Of a stretch of DNA of 35,023 bases, positions 27,611 through 35,023 are shown piece after piece. A model generated the notes under the pieces. The model searched no databases. It saw nothing but the letters and a program-made list of their open reading frames with translations, and was not told the origin of the DNA. Source of the stretch: an uncultured Bacteroidales bacterium (GTDB lineage Bacteria; Bacteroidota; Bacteroidia; Bacteroidales; Bacteroidaceae); NCBI GenBank assembly GCA_902779165.1, contig CACZAN010000044.1, positions 1-35,023 on the forward strand, in the 5' to 3' direction. Position 1 is the first letter of the stretch; every line of letters begins with the position of its first letter. The position numbers were made by a program, and so were the translations under genes.

Positions 27611-27665
27611 ATAGGTTAAAAACCTTCGGCCAAAGGCCTTATTGTGATAAGATGTAGGAATCTTA
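27586..27665 (-). ncRNA. tracrRNA of the type II-C CRISPR system
   Basis: About 80 nt, minus strand, between the cas9 start and the 27-bp repeat. The 5' end contains the anti-repeat TTCCTACATCTTATCACAAT (27660-27641). Against repeat nucleotides 1-20 it gives 18 pairs, two of them G-U, with a single 2x2 U-U internal loop at repeat positions 9-10: a lower stem of 8 pairs, the loop and an upper stem of 10 pairs, the layout expected for Cas9 recognition. Next come a GGCC-TTT-GGCC element (27638-27628), AGGTT-TTT-AACCT, and the UUCG terminator hairpin. The start near 27665 is inferred from the -7 box. Confidence 0.88.
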
Positions 27666-27670
27666 CGGCA

Positions 27671-27678
27671 CAAAAGTA
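27671..27678 (-). promoter_or_regulatory. tracrRNA promoter -7 box
   Basis: TACTTTTG on the minus strand fits TAnnTTTG and ends about 6 nt before the inferred tracrRNA start. Its -33 region would fall near 27698-27702, inside the cas9 promoter; only a weak TTT is seen there. Confidence 0.6.
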
Positions 27679-27687
27679 GTGGATTAT

Positions 27688-27718
27688 TTTGGTACATGGA
27701 AATTTTGTTGTATCTTTA
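27688..27718 (+). promoter_or_regulatory. cas9 operon promoter
   Basis: TTTG (27688-27691), a 19-nt spacer and TATCTTTA (27711-27718), differing from the consensus only at the last base. It predicts a short leader of about 20 nt before the cas9 ATG. Confidence 0.65.
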
Positions 27719-27745
27719 CCCCCAAATTTAAGACAATTTAATATT

Positions 27746-30700
27746 ATGGAGCGTATTTTAGGTATAGATACTGGAACAAATAGCCTGGGATGGGCTATTG
27801 TTGAGAAAGAGGGTGACTCTTATCGCCTCCTTCACAAAGGTACGAACATTTTCTCAGAAGGTGTGAAGATTGAGAAAGGCATTGAGTCCTCGCGTGCAGC
27901 AGAACGCACTGAGCACAGGGCCGTCCGTCGTCACTATTGGCGCCGGAAGGTTCGTAAGATCAGCCTTTTGAAAATTCTTATTGATAATCATCTGTGTCCT
28001 TCTATTCCCAAGGAAAGCTTACGCGAGTGGCGCTTGAAGAAAGTCTATCCTAAGGACGAGGCTTTCATGAGCTGGCTGCTGACAGAGGATAAGACAGGCG
28101 TGAACCCCTATCACTTCCGGTACTTGTGCTTGACCCAGAAACTTGACCTCTCAAATCCTACACAGCGTTATATCCTCGGACGTGCGCTGTATCACTTGAA
28201 CCAGCGTCGTGGCTTCCTGAGCAACCGCAAGGAAACGACCAAGGCTTCGGAGGGCAACGTGAGTACGGGTATCAGTGAACTTACAGCAGAGATTGAAGCT
28301 GCCGGTTGCACGTATCTTGGTGAGTATTTCTATCATCTCTACGAGAAAGGTGAGAAGATTCGCAAACATTATACAGCCCGTAAGGAACACTATCTGAAGG
28401 AGTTTCGCGCTATTTGTGAGAAACAGTGTCTGGATACAGCGCTCGCAAACAAGTTGGAGGAAGCCATTTTCAGCCAGCGTCCGTTGAAGTCTCAGAAGGG
28501 ACAAGTAGGAACTTGCACCTTTGAAAAAGGCAAGCCCCGTTGTCCGATATCACATCCCTTGTATGAGGATTTCCGTATGTATGCATTTTTGAATAATGTC
28601 AAGATCCAAACTCCTTTCGATGCAGAATTACGACCTTTGGACAAGGACGAGTTGCAGAAGGTCATGCCTTTGTTCAAGCGCAAATCCAAACGAAGCTTCA
28701 ACTTTGAGGACATCGCCAAAAAGCTGGCCCCCAAGAATAGCTACTGCTTCTATAAAGACAATGAGCAGAAGCCCTATCGCTTCAACTACCCGATGGATAC
28801 GTCTGTTTCCGGTTCCATTGTCAATGCACAATTGGAGGATATCTTTGGCGAGAACTGGCTGGATGCCGTCTGTGAAGTTTATACGTTAGGTGCAAGCAAG
28901 AGCCGTTTGGAAATCCTGAATGACATTTGGCATGCCCTCTTCTTCTTCGATGATGAGGACAAACTGAAGGAGTTTGCTATGAACCGCCTACAACTTTCCG
29001 AAGAAGACGCCACGCGTTTCAGTAAAATTTCGATACCCCAGGACTACGCTTCACTGAGTCTCAAAGCCATCTGCAAGATACTGCCTTATATGCGTGATTA
29101 TGGCTTGATTTACTCACATGCCGTCTTCCTTGGAAACTTGAAAGAGGTGCTTCCTTCTCATGTGTGGGGTGTTCCGCAAATGAGACAGGCGGCGATAGAG
29201 AAGGTGATAGAGGTGCTGTTCTCTGTGCAGCAGACCTCCGACAGCCGCACTCAGGAGCAGAGTGTGAAAGAATTCCTTAAAGAGCGTTATCACCTGGACG
29301 ACAAGGCGGTTAATAAGCTCTATCATCCATCAATGATAGACCTCTATCCCCGCGTCCGTCCCAACGACGAGGGCTTGTATCAGTTAGGTTCTCCCCGCAT
29401 CAGCAGTGTGCGTAACCCGATGGCTATGCACTCGCTCTTCCGCCTGCGCAAGGTCGTCAATCTCCTTTTGCAGAAAGGATATATCGACCACGAGACGACC
29501 ATACATATTGAATTCTCCCGTGACCTGAATGATGCCAACCGCCGCTGGGCCATACAGGCTTGGCAGCGTGAGAACGAAAAAGACCGTGAACGTTGCAAGA
29601 AGGAGATAGAGAAACTCTTCAAGGAAGCTACGGGCAGAGATTCTGTTGAGATATCTGATCGCGACATCCTCAAATACCAGCTTTGGGAAGAACAGCATCA
29701 CAAATGTCTCTATACTGGGGAGGAAATAGGGCTGACAGATTTCCTCGGCGAACATCCCAAGTACGACATCGAACACACGGTACCACGCAGCGCCGGCGGC
29801 GACAGCACGAAGATGAACCTCACACTTTGTAGCAGTCGGTATAACCGTGAAGTGAAGAAAACCAAGCTACCCACAGAACTCGCAGAATATGAAGCTATTC
29901 TCCAACGCATCGAGGAGTGGAAAGAACGCTACGAAGACCTCGACCGTCAGATTCGTAAGACGAAAGGAATGCCATCAGCCACCAAGGAGGAGAAGGACAA
30001 GAAAATCCGGCGTCGCCATCTTCTTACATTACAACGCGATTACTGGCGTGGCAAGTACAACCGTTTCACGATGACTGAAGTACCAGAAGGCTTCTCGCGC
30101 CGACAGGGTACAGACATTAGCGTCATCTCGCGCTACGCCCGCCTTTTTCTGAAATCCGTCTTCCCGCACGTATATATAGTAAAAGGTATAGCCACCTCCG
30201 ATTTCCGCAAGATTTGGGGCATCCAGGAAGAATACACCAAGAAGGAGCGTGTGAACCACGTCCACCACTGCATCGATGCCATCACCATTGCATGCATCGG
30301 TCCTGACGAATACGCTAAGTTAGCGCAGTACTATCACGATGAGGAAAACCACGAATGGTACGGGAAATCGAAAGGACAAATCACCCCTCCCTGGGCTAAC
30401 TTTGTTGAGGACATCCACAAGATTCAGGATGAGTTGTTGGTGGCACACTATACGGAAGATAGGATGCAAAAACGTGCAAAGAGATATGTCCGTACGGCTA
30501 AAGGTAAAGTCCTGACAGCAGGCGATTCAGCTCGCGCCTCATTGCATAACGACACCTATTACGGTGCTATCAGCGTGGGTGATGAAATCAAATATGTCGT
30601 CCGTCGGCCTTTGGATGCTTTGGAAGAGAAGGATATAAAGAATATCGTGGATGAGGTTGTGCGGAAGAAGATAGAAGACGCGATTGTAAAATATGGAAAC

Positions 30701-31357
30701 TTGAAGGAGGCATTAGAGCACACCATTTGGATGAACGAGGAGAAACATATTCCTATCAAGAAGGTACGTGTGTTCACTCCTTCTGTTACCCGTCCTTTGA
30801 ATATACGCCAGCAACGCGACCAATCGCGTCATGAATACAAGCGTCAATATCATGTTCAAAACGACCGTAACTATATGATGGCCATTTACGTTGGTCAGAA
30901 TGAGAAAGGAAAGGAGAAACGGGATTTTGAACTCGTCAGCAATCTTGCAGCCGCCAGTCGTTCCAAGAAGAGCGGAGGTGTCCAGCAACCTTTGGCGCCG
31001 ATTGCCAAGAACGGACTCCCGTTGGTCTATCAACTGAAAATAGGAACGATGGTGTTGCTCTATGAAAAGAGTCCTGAGGAAATCTGGACGGCGAGTCAAA
31101 AGGAGATGCAGAGGAGGTTGTATAAGGTGACGGGGTTGTCATCTTTGGTAATATCTTCTTACCACTATGGAACGATTGTATTGGTACATCATCAGGAGGC
31201 AAGACCAAGTTCGGACGTTAAACAGAAGAATGGTATATTTATTTCTGGTGAGGATTTTCGCTCTTCAATCAAACTTTATCACACTCAATTCAAGGCTCTT
31301 GTTCAAGGCTTCGACTTTCAAATCAATGACCTTGGAGAAATACATCGTCTAAGATGA
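27746..31357 (+). CDS. cas9: CRISPR-associated endonuclease Cas9, type II-C
   Basis: 1203 aa from MERILGIDTGTNSLGWA. An upstream in-frame ATG at 27695 lies inside the promoter, so 27746 is chosen. RNA-guided double-strand DNA nuclease. RuvC-I has Asp8; the Arg-rich bridge helix is at about 48-80 (AAERTEHRAVRRHYWRRKVR); RuvC-II is HIEFSRD with Glu589; the HNH site is YDIEHTVPRS with His677 and the matching Asn700; RuvC-III is HVHHCIDA with His841 and Asp844. All catalytic residues are intact. The REC region (about 80-570) is shorter than in 1350-1500 aa Cas9 proteins, and residues about 900-1203 form the wedge and PAM-interacting part. The lack of csn2 and cas4 makes it II-C. Confidence 0.97.
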   Translation: MERILGIDTGTNSLGWAIVEKEGDSYRLLHKGTNIFSEGVKIEKGIESSRAAERTEHRAVRRHYWRRKVRKISLLKILIDNHLCPSIPKESLREWRLKKVYPKDEAFMSWLLTEDKTGVNPYHFRYLCLTQKLDLSNPTQRYILGRALYHLNQRRGFLSNRKETTKASEGNVSTGISELTAEIEAAGCTYLGEYFYHLYEKGEKIRKHYTARKEHYLKEFRAICEKQCLDTALANKLEEAIFSQRPLKSQKGQVGTCTFEKGKPRCPISHPLYEDFRMYAFLNNVKIQTPFDAELRPLDKDELQKVMPLFKRKSKRSFNFEDIAKKLAPKNSYCFYKDNEQKPYRFNYPMDTSVSGSIVNAQLEDIFGENWLDAVCEVYTLGASKSRLEILNDIWHALFFFDDEDKLKEFAMNRLQLSEEDATRFSKISIPQDYASLSLKAICKILPYMRDYGLIYSHAVFLGNLKEVLPSHVWGVPQMRQAAIEKVIEVLFSVQQTSDSRTQEQSVKEFLKERYHLDDKAVNKLYHPSMIDLYPRVRPNDEGLYQLGSPRISSVRNPMAMHSLFRLRKVVNLLLQKGYIDHETTIHIEFSRDLNDANRRWAIQAWQRENEKDRERCKKEIEKLFKEATGRDSVEISDRDILKYQLWEEQHHKCLYTGEEIGLTDFLGEHPKYDIEHTVPRSAGGDSTKMNLTLCSSRYNREVKKTKLPTELAEYEAILQRIEEWKERYEDLDRQIRKTKGMPSATKEEKDKKIRRRHLLTLQRDYWRGKYNRFTMTEVPEGFSRRQGTDISVISRYARLFLKSVFPHVYIVKGIATSDFRKIWGIQEEYTKKERVNHVHHCIDAITIACIGPDEYAKLAQYYHDEENHEWYGKSKGQITPPWANFVEDIHKIQDELLVAHYTEDRMQKRAKRYVRTAKGKVLTAGDSARASLHNDTYYGAISVGDEIKYVVRRPLDALEEKDIKNIVDEVVRKKIEDAIVKYGNLKEALEHTIWMNEEKHIPIKKVRVFTPSVTRPLNIRQQRDQSRHEYKRQYHVQNDRNYMMAIYVGQNEKGKEKRDFELVSNLAAASRSKKSGGVQQPLAPIAKNGLPLVYQLKIGTMVLLYEKSPEEIWTASQKEMQRRLYKVTGLSSLVISSYHYGTIVLVHHQEARPSSDVKQKNGIFISGEDFRSSIKLYHTQFKALVQGFDFQINDLGEIHRLR

Positions 31358-32241
31358 TAAAGCAAACTCTCATGTTCACATTACCAGCCTCGTTGAGTTT
31401 GAAAGACAATCAAATAGTCATTCAGCTCAAAGGGGCAGAGCAAGTTGTGACGCGACCTATAGAAGACATCGGCGTGGTTGTGGTCGAAAATGCACAGGTC
31501 AACTTAACAGTCCCGCTACTTAATGCATTGGTGGATAATAATGTCTCTGTTGTATTTTGCGACAACAGGCAGATGCCCAAATCCATGCTGATGTGTTTGG
31601 ACGGCAATACAACATTGCAAGAAAGTTACCGCTATCAGATAGATGCAACTCAACCCACCAAGAAACAATTGTGGAAGCAACTTGTAGAAAGCAAAATACG
31701 CAACCAGGCAGCATTGCTTCGAAAGCTTGATAAGGATGCAGAAGCGTTGAAACCCTATTTCATGAATGTGAAGTCGGGAGACACGGACAACCGTGAGGGC
31801 TTGGCCTCTCGCCTCTATTGGCCTTTGCTGATGGGAGACGATTTCCGTCGAGAAAGGGAAGGTCCCCCTCCCAACCAGATGTTTAATTATGGTTATTCCA
31901 TACTCAGAGCTGCTGTTGCAAGGGCTCTGATTGGTTCTGGATTATATCCTGCTTTTGGCTTGTTCCATCACAGCCGTTATAATGCATTCCCGCTTGCAGA
32001 CGATGTTATGGAGCCATACCGCCCTTTTGTCGATGAGATCGTCTATCGTATCTATTTCGATGGTGCCGCCTCAGAGCTTGACAAGCAGAGTAAAAGCGAA
32101 CTGCTCAGAGTTCTCTTTGCAGATGTTCAGATGGGGAAATTGACACGGCCGTTGGAAGTAGCACTTTCAATGACAACAGCCTCATTGTTGAAAGTCCTGA
32201 AAGGAGAGCAGGAAAAACTATCTTTACCTGTGCTTGCATGA
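31354..32241 (+). CDS. cas1: CRISPR integrase Cas1, type II
   Basis: 295 aa. Cas1 joins new spacers to the array. The metal-binding catalytic residues are Glu148 (NREGLASRLYW), His205 (GLFHHSRYNAF) and Glu220 (LADDVMEPYRPF), the same spacing as in type II Cas1. The beta-rich N-terminal domain contains GVVVVENAQVNLTVPLL. The ATG overlaps the cas9 stop by 4 nt (ATGA), so adaptation and interference genes form one operon. Confidence 0.97.
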   Translation: MIKQTLMFTLPASLSLKDNQIVIQLKGAEQVVTRPIEDIGVVVVENAQVNLTVPLLNALVDNNVSVVFCDNRQMPKSMLMCLDGNTTLQESYRYQIDATQPTKKQLWKQLVESKIRNQAALLRKLDKDAEALKPYFMNVKSGDTDNREGLASRLYWPLLMGDDFRREREGPPPNQMFNYGYSILRAAVARALIGSGLYPAFGLFHHSRYNAFPLADDVMEPYRPFVDEIVYRIYFDGAASELDKQSKSELLRVLFADVQMGKLTRPLEVALSMTTASLLKVLKGEQEKLSLPVLA

Positions 32242-32579
32242 GTGAGATACGACTCAACGCCTACCATATTATGTGGTTATTTGTGTTCTTTGACTTACCG
32301 GTAATTACAAAGAAAGAGCGTAAGATCGCTGCACTGTTCCGTAAGAACCTGATGAAAGACGGATTTGTAATGCTTCAGTACTCGGTGTATATCCGCCATT
32401 GTGCCTCGTATGAGAGTCAGCAAGTACACATTAAAAGATTGAAAGCACTTATCCCAGAATCAGGTATGGTGAGTATTCTTTCTGTAACTGACAAGCAATA
32501 TAGCGACATAATTAACTTTTGGGGTAAGGAAAAGAAGAAAAATACACCTTCAGAACCCATGCAATTGGAATTATTTTAG
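32238..32579 (+). CDS. cas2: CRISPR adaptation protein Cas2
   Basis: 113 aa. Cas2 bridges two Cas1 dimers in the integration complex. The ferredoxin-like fold starts with the beta strand WLFVFFDLPV carrying the conserved Asp19, then KKERKIAALFRKNLMKDGF, QYSVYIRHCAS and a C-terminal SILSVTDKQYSDIINFWGK. It overlaps cas1 by 4 nt (ATGA) and the array follows after 92 nt. No csn2 or cas4 is present. Confidence 0.96.
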   Translation: MSEIRLNAYHIMWLFVFFDLPVITKKERKIAALFRKNLMKDGFVMLQYSVYIRHCASYESQQVHIKRLKALIPESGMVSILSVTDKQYSDIINFWGKEKKKNTPSEPMQLELF

Positions 32580-32587
32580 TAACTTTG
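32580..32587 (+). promoter_or_regulatory. Candidate CRISPR leader promoter -7 box
   Basis: TAACTTTG directly after the cas2 stop codon fits TAnnTTTG and points into the array, giving about 78 nt of transcribed leader before the first repeat. GTTGTATAAACAAT at 32631-32644 in the leader resembles the two ends of the repeat. No clear -33 element. Confidence 0.5.
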
Positions 32588-32671
32588 CACCAAGAAATAA
32601 ATCTTCATCACCACTTCTTGAGCGTTATTCGTTGTATAAACAATTCATACTCAATAATATTAAAACCTTAG

Positions 32672-34016
32672 GTTGTGGTTTGATGTAGGAAACAGATGAT
32701 AAACAACTGGTGTAAGTGGGGCAACTGCAAGCACCTGTTGTGGTTTGATGTAGGAAACAGATGATAAACAACCTGTAGCTGTTGCCAGGGACGATACCGC
32801 CCGTTGTGGTTTGATGTAGGAAACAGATGATAAACAACTACGAAAGAACGGGTATTGATGGCCGTTAGTTGTGGTTTGATGTAGGAAACAGATGATAAAC
32901 AACTATCTTTGATTTTTACAAAGATTACTTTGGTTGTGGTTTGATGTAGGAAACAGATGATAAACAACTTCGGTAGCGAGCCGCGCGAGGTTTTTGGTGT
33001 TGTGGTTTGATGTAGGAAACAGATGATAAACAACTCCAAAGTTGATTTAAGCGAATAATAACTGTTGTGGTTTGATGTAGGAAACAGATGATAAACAACT
33101 ATAATTGTAAACATTATTCTCAGAAGGTGTTGTGGTTTGATGTAGGAAACAGATGATAAACAACCTTATGAAAATGGAACTTTCATTCCCCAAGTTGTGG
33201 TTTGATGTAGGAAACAGATGATAAACAACAATCAGTGAGAAAAGCACCAGTTAACTCTGGTTGTGGTTTGATGTAGGAAACAGATGATAAACAACAGTCT
33301 GTCATAATTTCCTTTTAATTTATTTGTTGTGGTTTGATGTAGGAAACAGATGATAAACAACCGACAGCGCAACGATGGCGCAGTTTGGCAGTTGTGGTTT
33401 GATGTAGGAAACAGATGATAAACAACGCAAAAGTGCAAAAGTGCAAAAGCACCCCTGTTGTGGTTTGATGTAGGAAACAGATGATAAACAACATCTTTTA
33501 TATATTGCGCGCGTCATAGGGGTTGTGGTTTGATGTAGGAAACAGATGATAAACAACTTGAAGGACGGAACGCTTGTCCCTGCATTGTTGTGGTTTGATG
33601 TAGGAAACAGATGATAAACAACGAAGACTCCTGAAGACATATATTTTCACCTGTTGTGGTTTGATGTAGGAAACAGATGATAAACAACTCAGGGCCAGCG
33701 CCAAGTAGATGCTATCGCGTTGTGGTTTGATGTAGGAAACAGATGATAAACAACATTGACGAGATAGAGGATACGCTACGGCTGTTGTGGTTTGATGTAG
33801 GAAACAGATGATAAACAACTTCGGTGGTGATTCCCTGCGCGGCGGCGGCGTTGTGGTTTGATGTAGGAAACAGATGATAAACAACTTTGATCCTTTGATA
33901 CACGAGTTATATTTGTTGTGGTTTGATGTAGGAAACAGATGATAAACAACCTGCAAGCAATTCGTGAACAGTTGAAATATGTTGTGGTTTGATGTAGGAA
34001 ACAGATGATAAACTAC
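32672..34016 (+). CRISPR. CRISPR array, 21 repeats and 20 spacers
   Basis: The repeat is 36 nt: it starts GTTGTGGTTTGATGTAGG, ends AAACAGATGATAAACAAC, and its ends GTTGT/ACAAC are inverted. Repeats begin at 32672, 32737, 32803, 32868, 32933, 32999, 33064, 33129, 33194, 33260, 33326, 33391, 33457, 33522, 33587, 33653, 33719, 33784, 33850, 33915 and 33981. Spacers are 29 or 30 nt and all differ. Repeats 1-20 are identical; the last has one change (AACTAC for AACAAC, at 34014), marking the old, leader-distal end. The anti-repeat polarity shows that crRNA is read from the + strand, the direction of the cas genes. New spacers should enter at 32708. Confidence 0.98.
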
Positions 34017-34318
34017 GCCCTCATTTTGCTTTGTAAATACATTATCGGTACTGCCAGATTACCAATACTCCTTAAAAATATATGCGCACGCGAACCTTTA
34101 GTTCTATGACTTCAGCAGGTGATGATCATACTGGCAGCTCACATTGAGCTGACGTGTTCGGGTGCGCCACATGTCGCGTGCAACTTCCGGTTCATTTCAT
34201 CCTTTCTCCCGCAAATAAATGGTGCAATCAGCAACAAAAGAGCTCAATATGACGGCAAAAACCATCTACTTGCCCACTTTTTGTCACTTTTAACGCACTA
34301 AAAGCACGAATATACAAG
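34017..34318. other. Intergenic after the array
   Basis: About 300 nt with no supported gene. A 6-bp hairpin CAGCTC-ACATT-GAGCTG lies at 34135-34151, without a T run. Confidence 0.5.
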
Positions 34319-34334
34319 AAAAGTAGTACTTTTG
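34319..34334 (+). promoter_or_regulatory. Toxin-antitoxin promoter with palindromic operator candidate
   Basis: The -7 box TACTTTTG (34327-34334) overlaps a perfect 7-bp inverted repeat, AAAAGTA-G-TACTTTT (34319-34333). A palindrome over the -7 box is the usual site for autorepression by a toxin-antitoxin complex; that role is inferred. Confidence 0.55.
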
Positions 34335-34360
34335 CACTCAGAAACAAGAAAAAAGGCATT

Positions 34361-34606
34361 ATGAGTACAGCAACACTAACAGGTTTACTGCAATACCTCT
34401 ACGGAACACTCACACCGAGCAATATGCGTTGGGTGGGTGAACATCTCATAGAGTACGCCAATAAGGAAGAAGAACAAGCATTGCAGCCATTAACGATGGA
34501 AGAGATAGATGCGATGCTTGACGAAGCTGAAAGCGATTTTGCGGCAGGAAATTATCTCACCCACGACGAAGTGTTTCACCGCCACAATGAAGCCTTAACC
34601 ATATGA
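34361..34606 (+). CDS. Antitoxin of a ParD/ParE-like pair
   Basis: 81 aa, acidic. The N-terminal half (TLTGLLQYLYGTLTPSNMRW) may be the DNA-binding or dimerising part, and the C-terminal half (LTMEEIDAMLDEAESDFAAG, then NYLTHDEVFHR) matches the tail of antitoxins paired with RelE/ParE toxins. The gene precedes the toxin and overlaps it by 4 nt (ATGA), the standard order. The exact antitoxin family is uncertain. Confidence 0.82.
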   Translation: MSTATLTGLLQYLYGTLTPSNMRWVGEHLIEYANKEEEQALQPLTMEEIDAMLDEAESDFAAGNYLTHDEVFHRHNEALTI

Positions 34607-34914
34607 ATATTCATTGGCATAAACGTGCCGTTGCTGCACTGCAACAAGTTGAAGCATACGTCTTGGATAAGTTCGGTGAACAAACACGTCAGGAATTCAT
34701 GGATGAAGTGGATCAGGCGGTACTTGCTTTAGCAAAAACACCTTCCATGGGTAAGAAAGACCCGTTGTTTGCTCATCGTCGTCAGGAATATCGTAGCATA
34801 GTCGTCCGCCGGTTGAACAAGGTAGTATATTATATCAAGGACGATACTATCCATATCGCAGCTTTTTGGGATACTCGACGTGAACCTCAAGCACAGGCTC
34901 GCCAAGTTAAATAG
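34603..34914 (+). CDS. RelE/ParE-superfamily toxin
   Basis: 103 aa. The ParE-like fold is recognisable from the N-terminal MNIHWHKRAVAALQQVEAYV, two helices, then the beta strands EYRSIVVRRLNKVVYYIKDD and IHIAAFWDTRREP. The terminal DTRR-P pattern is typical of ParE-like toxins, which poison gyrase or, in RelE relatives, cleave mRNA; which one applies here is not decidable. It looks intact and is coupled to its antitoxin. Confidence 0.87.
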   Translation: MNIHWHKRAVAALQQVEAYVLDKFGEQTRQEFMDEVDQAVLALAKTPSMGKKDPLFAHRRQEYRSIVVRRLNKVVYYIKDDTIHIAAFWDTRREPQAQARQVK

Positions 34915-34962
34915 TCTCATGGCTAGCCATTTCAATGGCTGGTAATGAGGATGTTAACGGAT

Positions 34963-35020
34963 AGCGTGCCGTAGGTACGCGACAGGGATTTGATGTCGCG
35001 TACCTAAAGGCACGCTTTTT
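34963..35020 (+). terminator. Strong compound hairpin terminator
   Basis: AGCGTGCC pairs with GGCACGCT and, after small internal bulges, AGGTACGCGAC pairs with GTCGCGTACCT, about 19 bp in all, followed by TTTTT. It ends the toxin-antitoxin transcript and could also act on a convergent gene beyond the window. A smaller stem AGCCAT/ATGGCT lies at 34925-34940. Confidence 0.85.
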
Positions 35021-35023
35021 CCT

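Noticed and set aside
27440-27697. 85-aa minus-strand frame upstream of cas9
   Set aside because: It runs through the tracrRNA and its terminator and through the cas9 promoter; the RNA explains the sequence better.
33427-33456. Spacer 12, GCAAAAGT-type tandem repeat, as a self-targeting spacer against host promoter-like CTTTTGCAC words
   Set aside because: The resemblance is about ten bases of low-complexity sequence; a full match was not found in the window.
32625-33956. Overlapping minus-strand frames with a repeated LFIICFLHQTTT / VVYHLFPTSNHN motif, looking like a repeat protein
   Set aside because: They are translations of the 36-nt CRISPR repeat in shifting frames; the spacing follows the repeat-spacer period and there is no start or composition of a real gene.

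Overview
The window looks like the chromosome of a member of the Bacteroidales, most likely Prevotella or a close relative. The evidence is the protein sequences, the gene order, the general lack of strong Shine-Dalgarno sites, and many promoter -7 boxes of the Bacteroidetes form TAnnTTTG. Genus assignment is inference from memory of protein families; no search was run.

Region 1 (1-5900) is accessory and housekeeping. It opens with the C-terminal part of a repeat-rich surface protein, interrupted by a one-base frameshift near 402. A small acidic peptide gene and a strong terminator follow, then a gene-free stretch full of short repeats (22-bp, 18-bp and 14-bp units). Next come a conserved hypothetical gene coupled to a DUF1294 membrane protein, a C_GCAxxG_C_C-type cysteine protein, yaaA, a small two-helix membrane protein, a convergent rhodanese-like lipoprotein and tRNA-Ser(UGA).

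Region 2 (6109-25360) holds a HAD phosphatase and then one uninterrupted run of translation genes on the + strand. The order is rpsL-rpsG-fusA, rpsJ-rplC-rplD-rplW-rplB-rpsS-rplV-rpsC-rplP-rpmC-rpsQ, rplN-rplX-rplE-rpsN-rpsH-rplF-rplR-rpsE-rpmD-rplO-secY-map-infA-rpmJ, and rpsM-rpsK-rpsD-rpoA-rplQ, ending in a hairpin terminator. This fuses the str, S10, spc and alpha clusters; tuf and adk are absent from their common positions. Two essential genes, rplC and rpsS, are broken as read: each lacks an internal block (about 83 and about 65 nt) and so is out of frame. Assembly or strain-collapse error is the likeliest cause.

Region 3 (25413-27500, minus strand) has a SAM methyltransferase and a DUF4160/DUF2442 pair in which the DUF4160 gene carries an amber codon. 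The pair lies between two exact 27-bp direct repeats.

Region 4 (27586-34016) is a complete type II-C CRISPR-Cas locus. Cas9 (1203 aa, all nuclease motifs present), Cas1 and Cas2 are joined by 4-nt ATGA overlaps and followed by an array of 21 repeats and 20 spacers. The tracrRNA can be read directly: it lies on the minus strand just upstream of cas9, with an anti-repeat complementary to the first 20 nt of the repeat, a short hairpin, and a UUCG-capped terminator. Its promoter diverges from the cas9 promoter and overlaps it. The anti-repeat polarity and the decayed last repeat both indicate that the array is transcribed on the + strand and grows from the cas2 side.

Region 5 (34320-35023) is a ParD/ParE-like toxin-antitoxin pair with a palindromic operator candidate over its -7 box, followed by a very strong hairpin at the window end.
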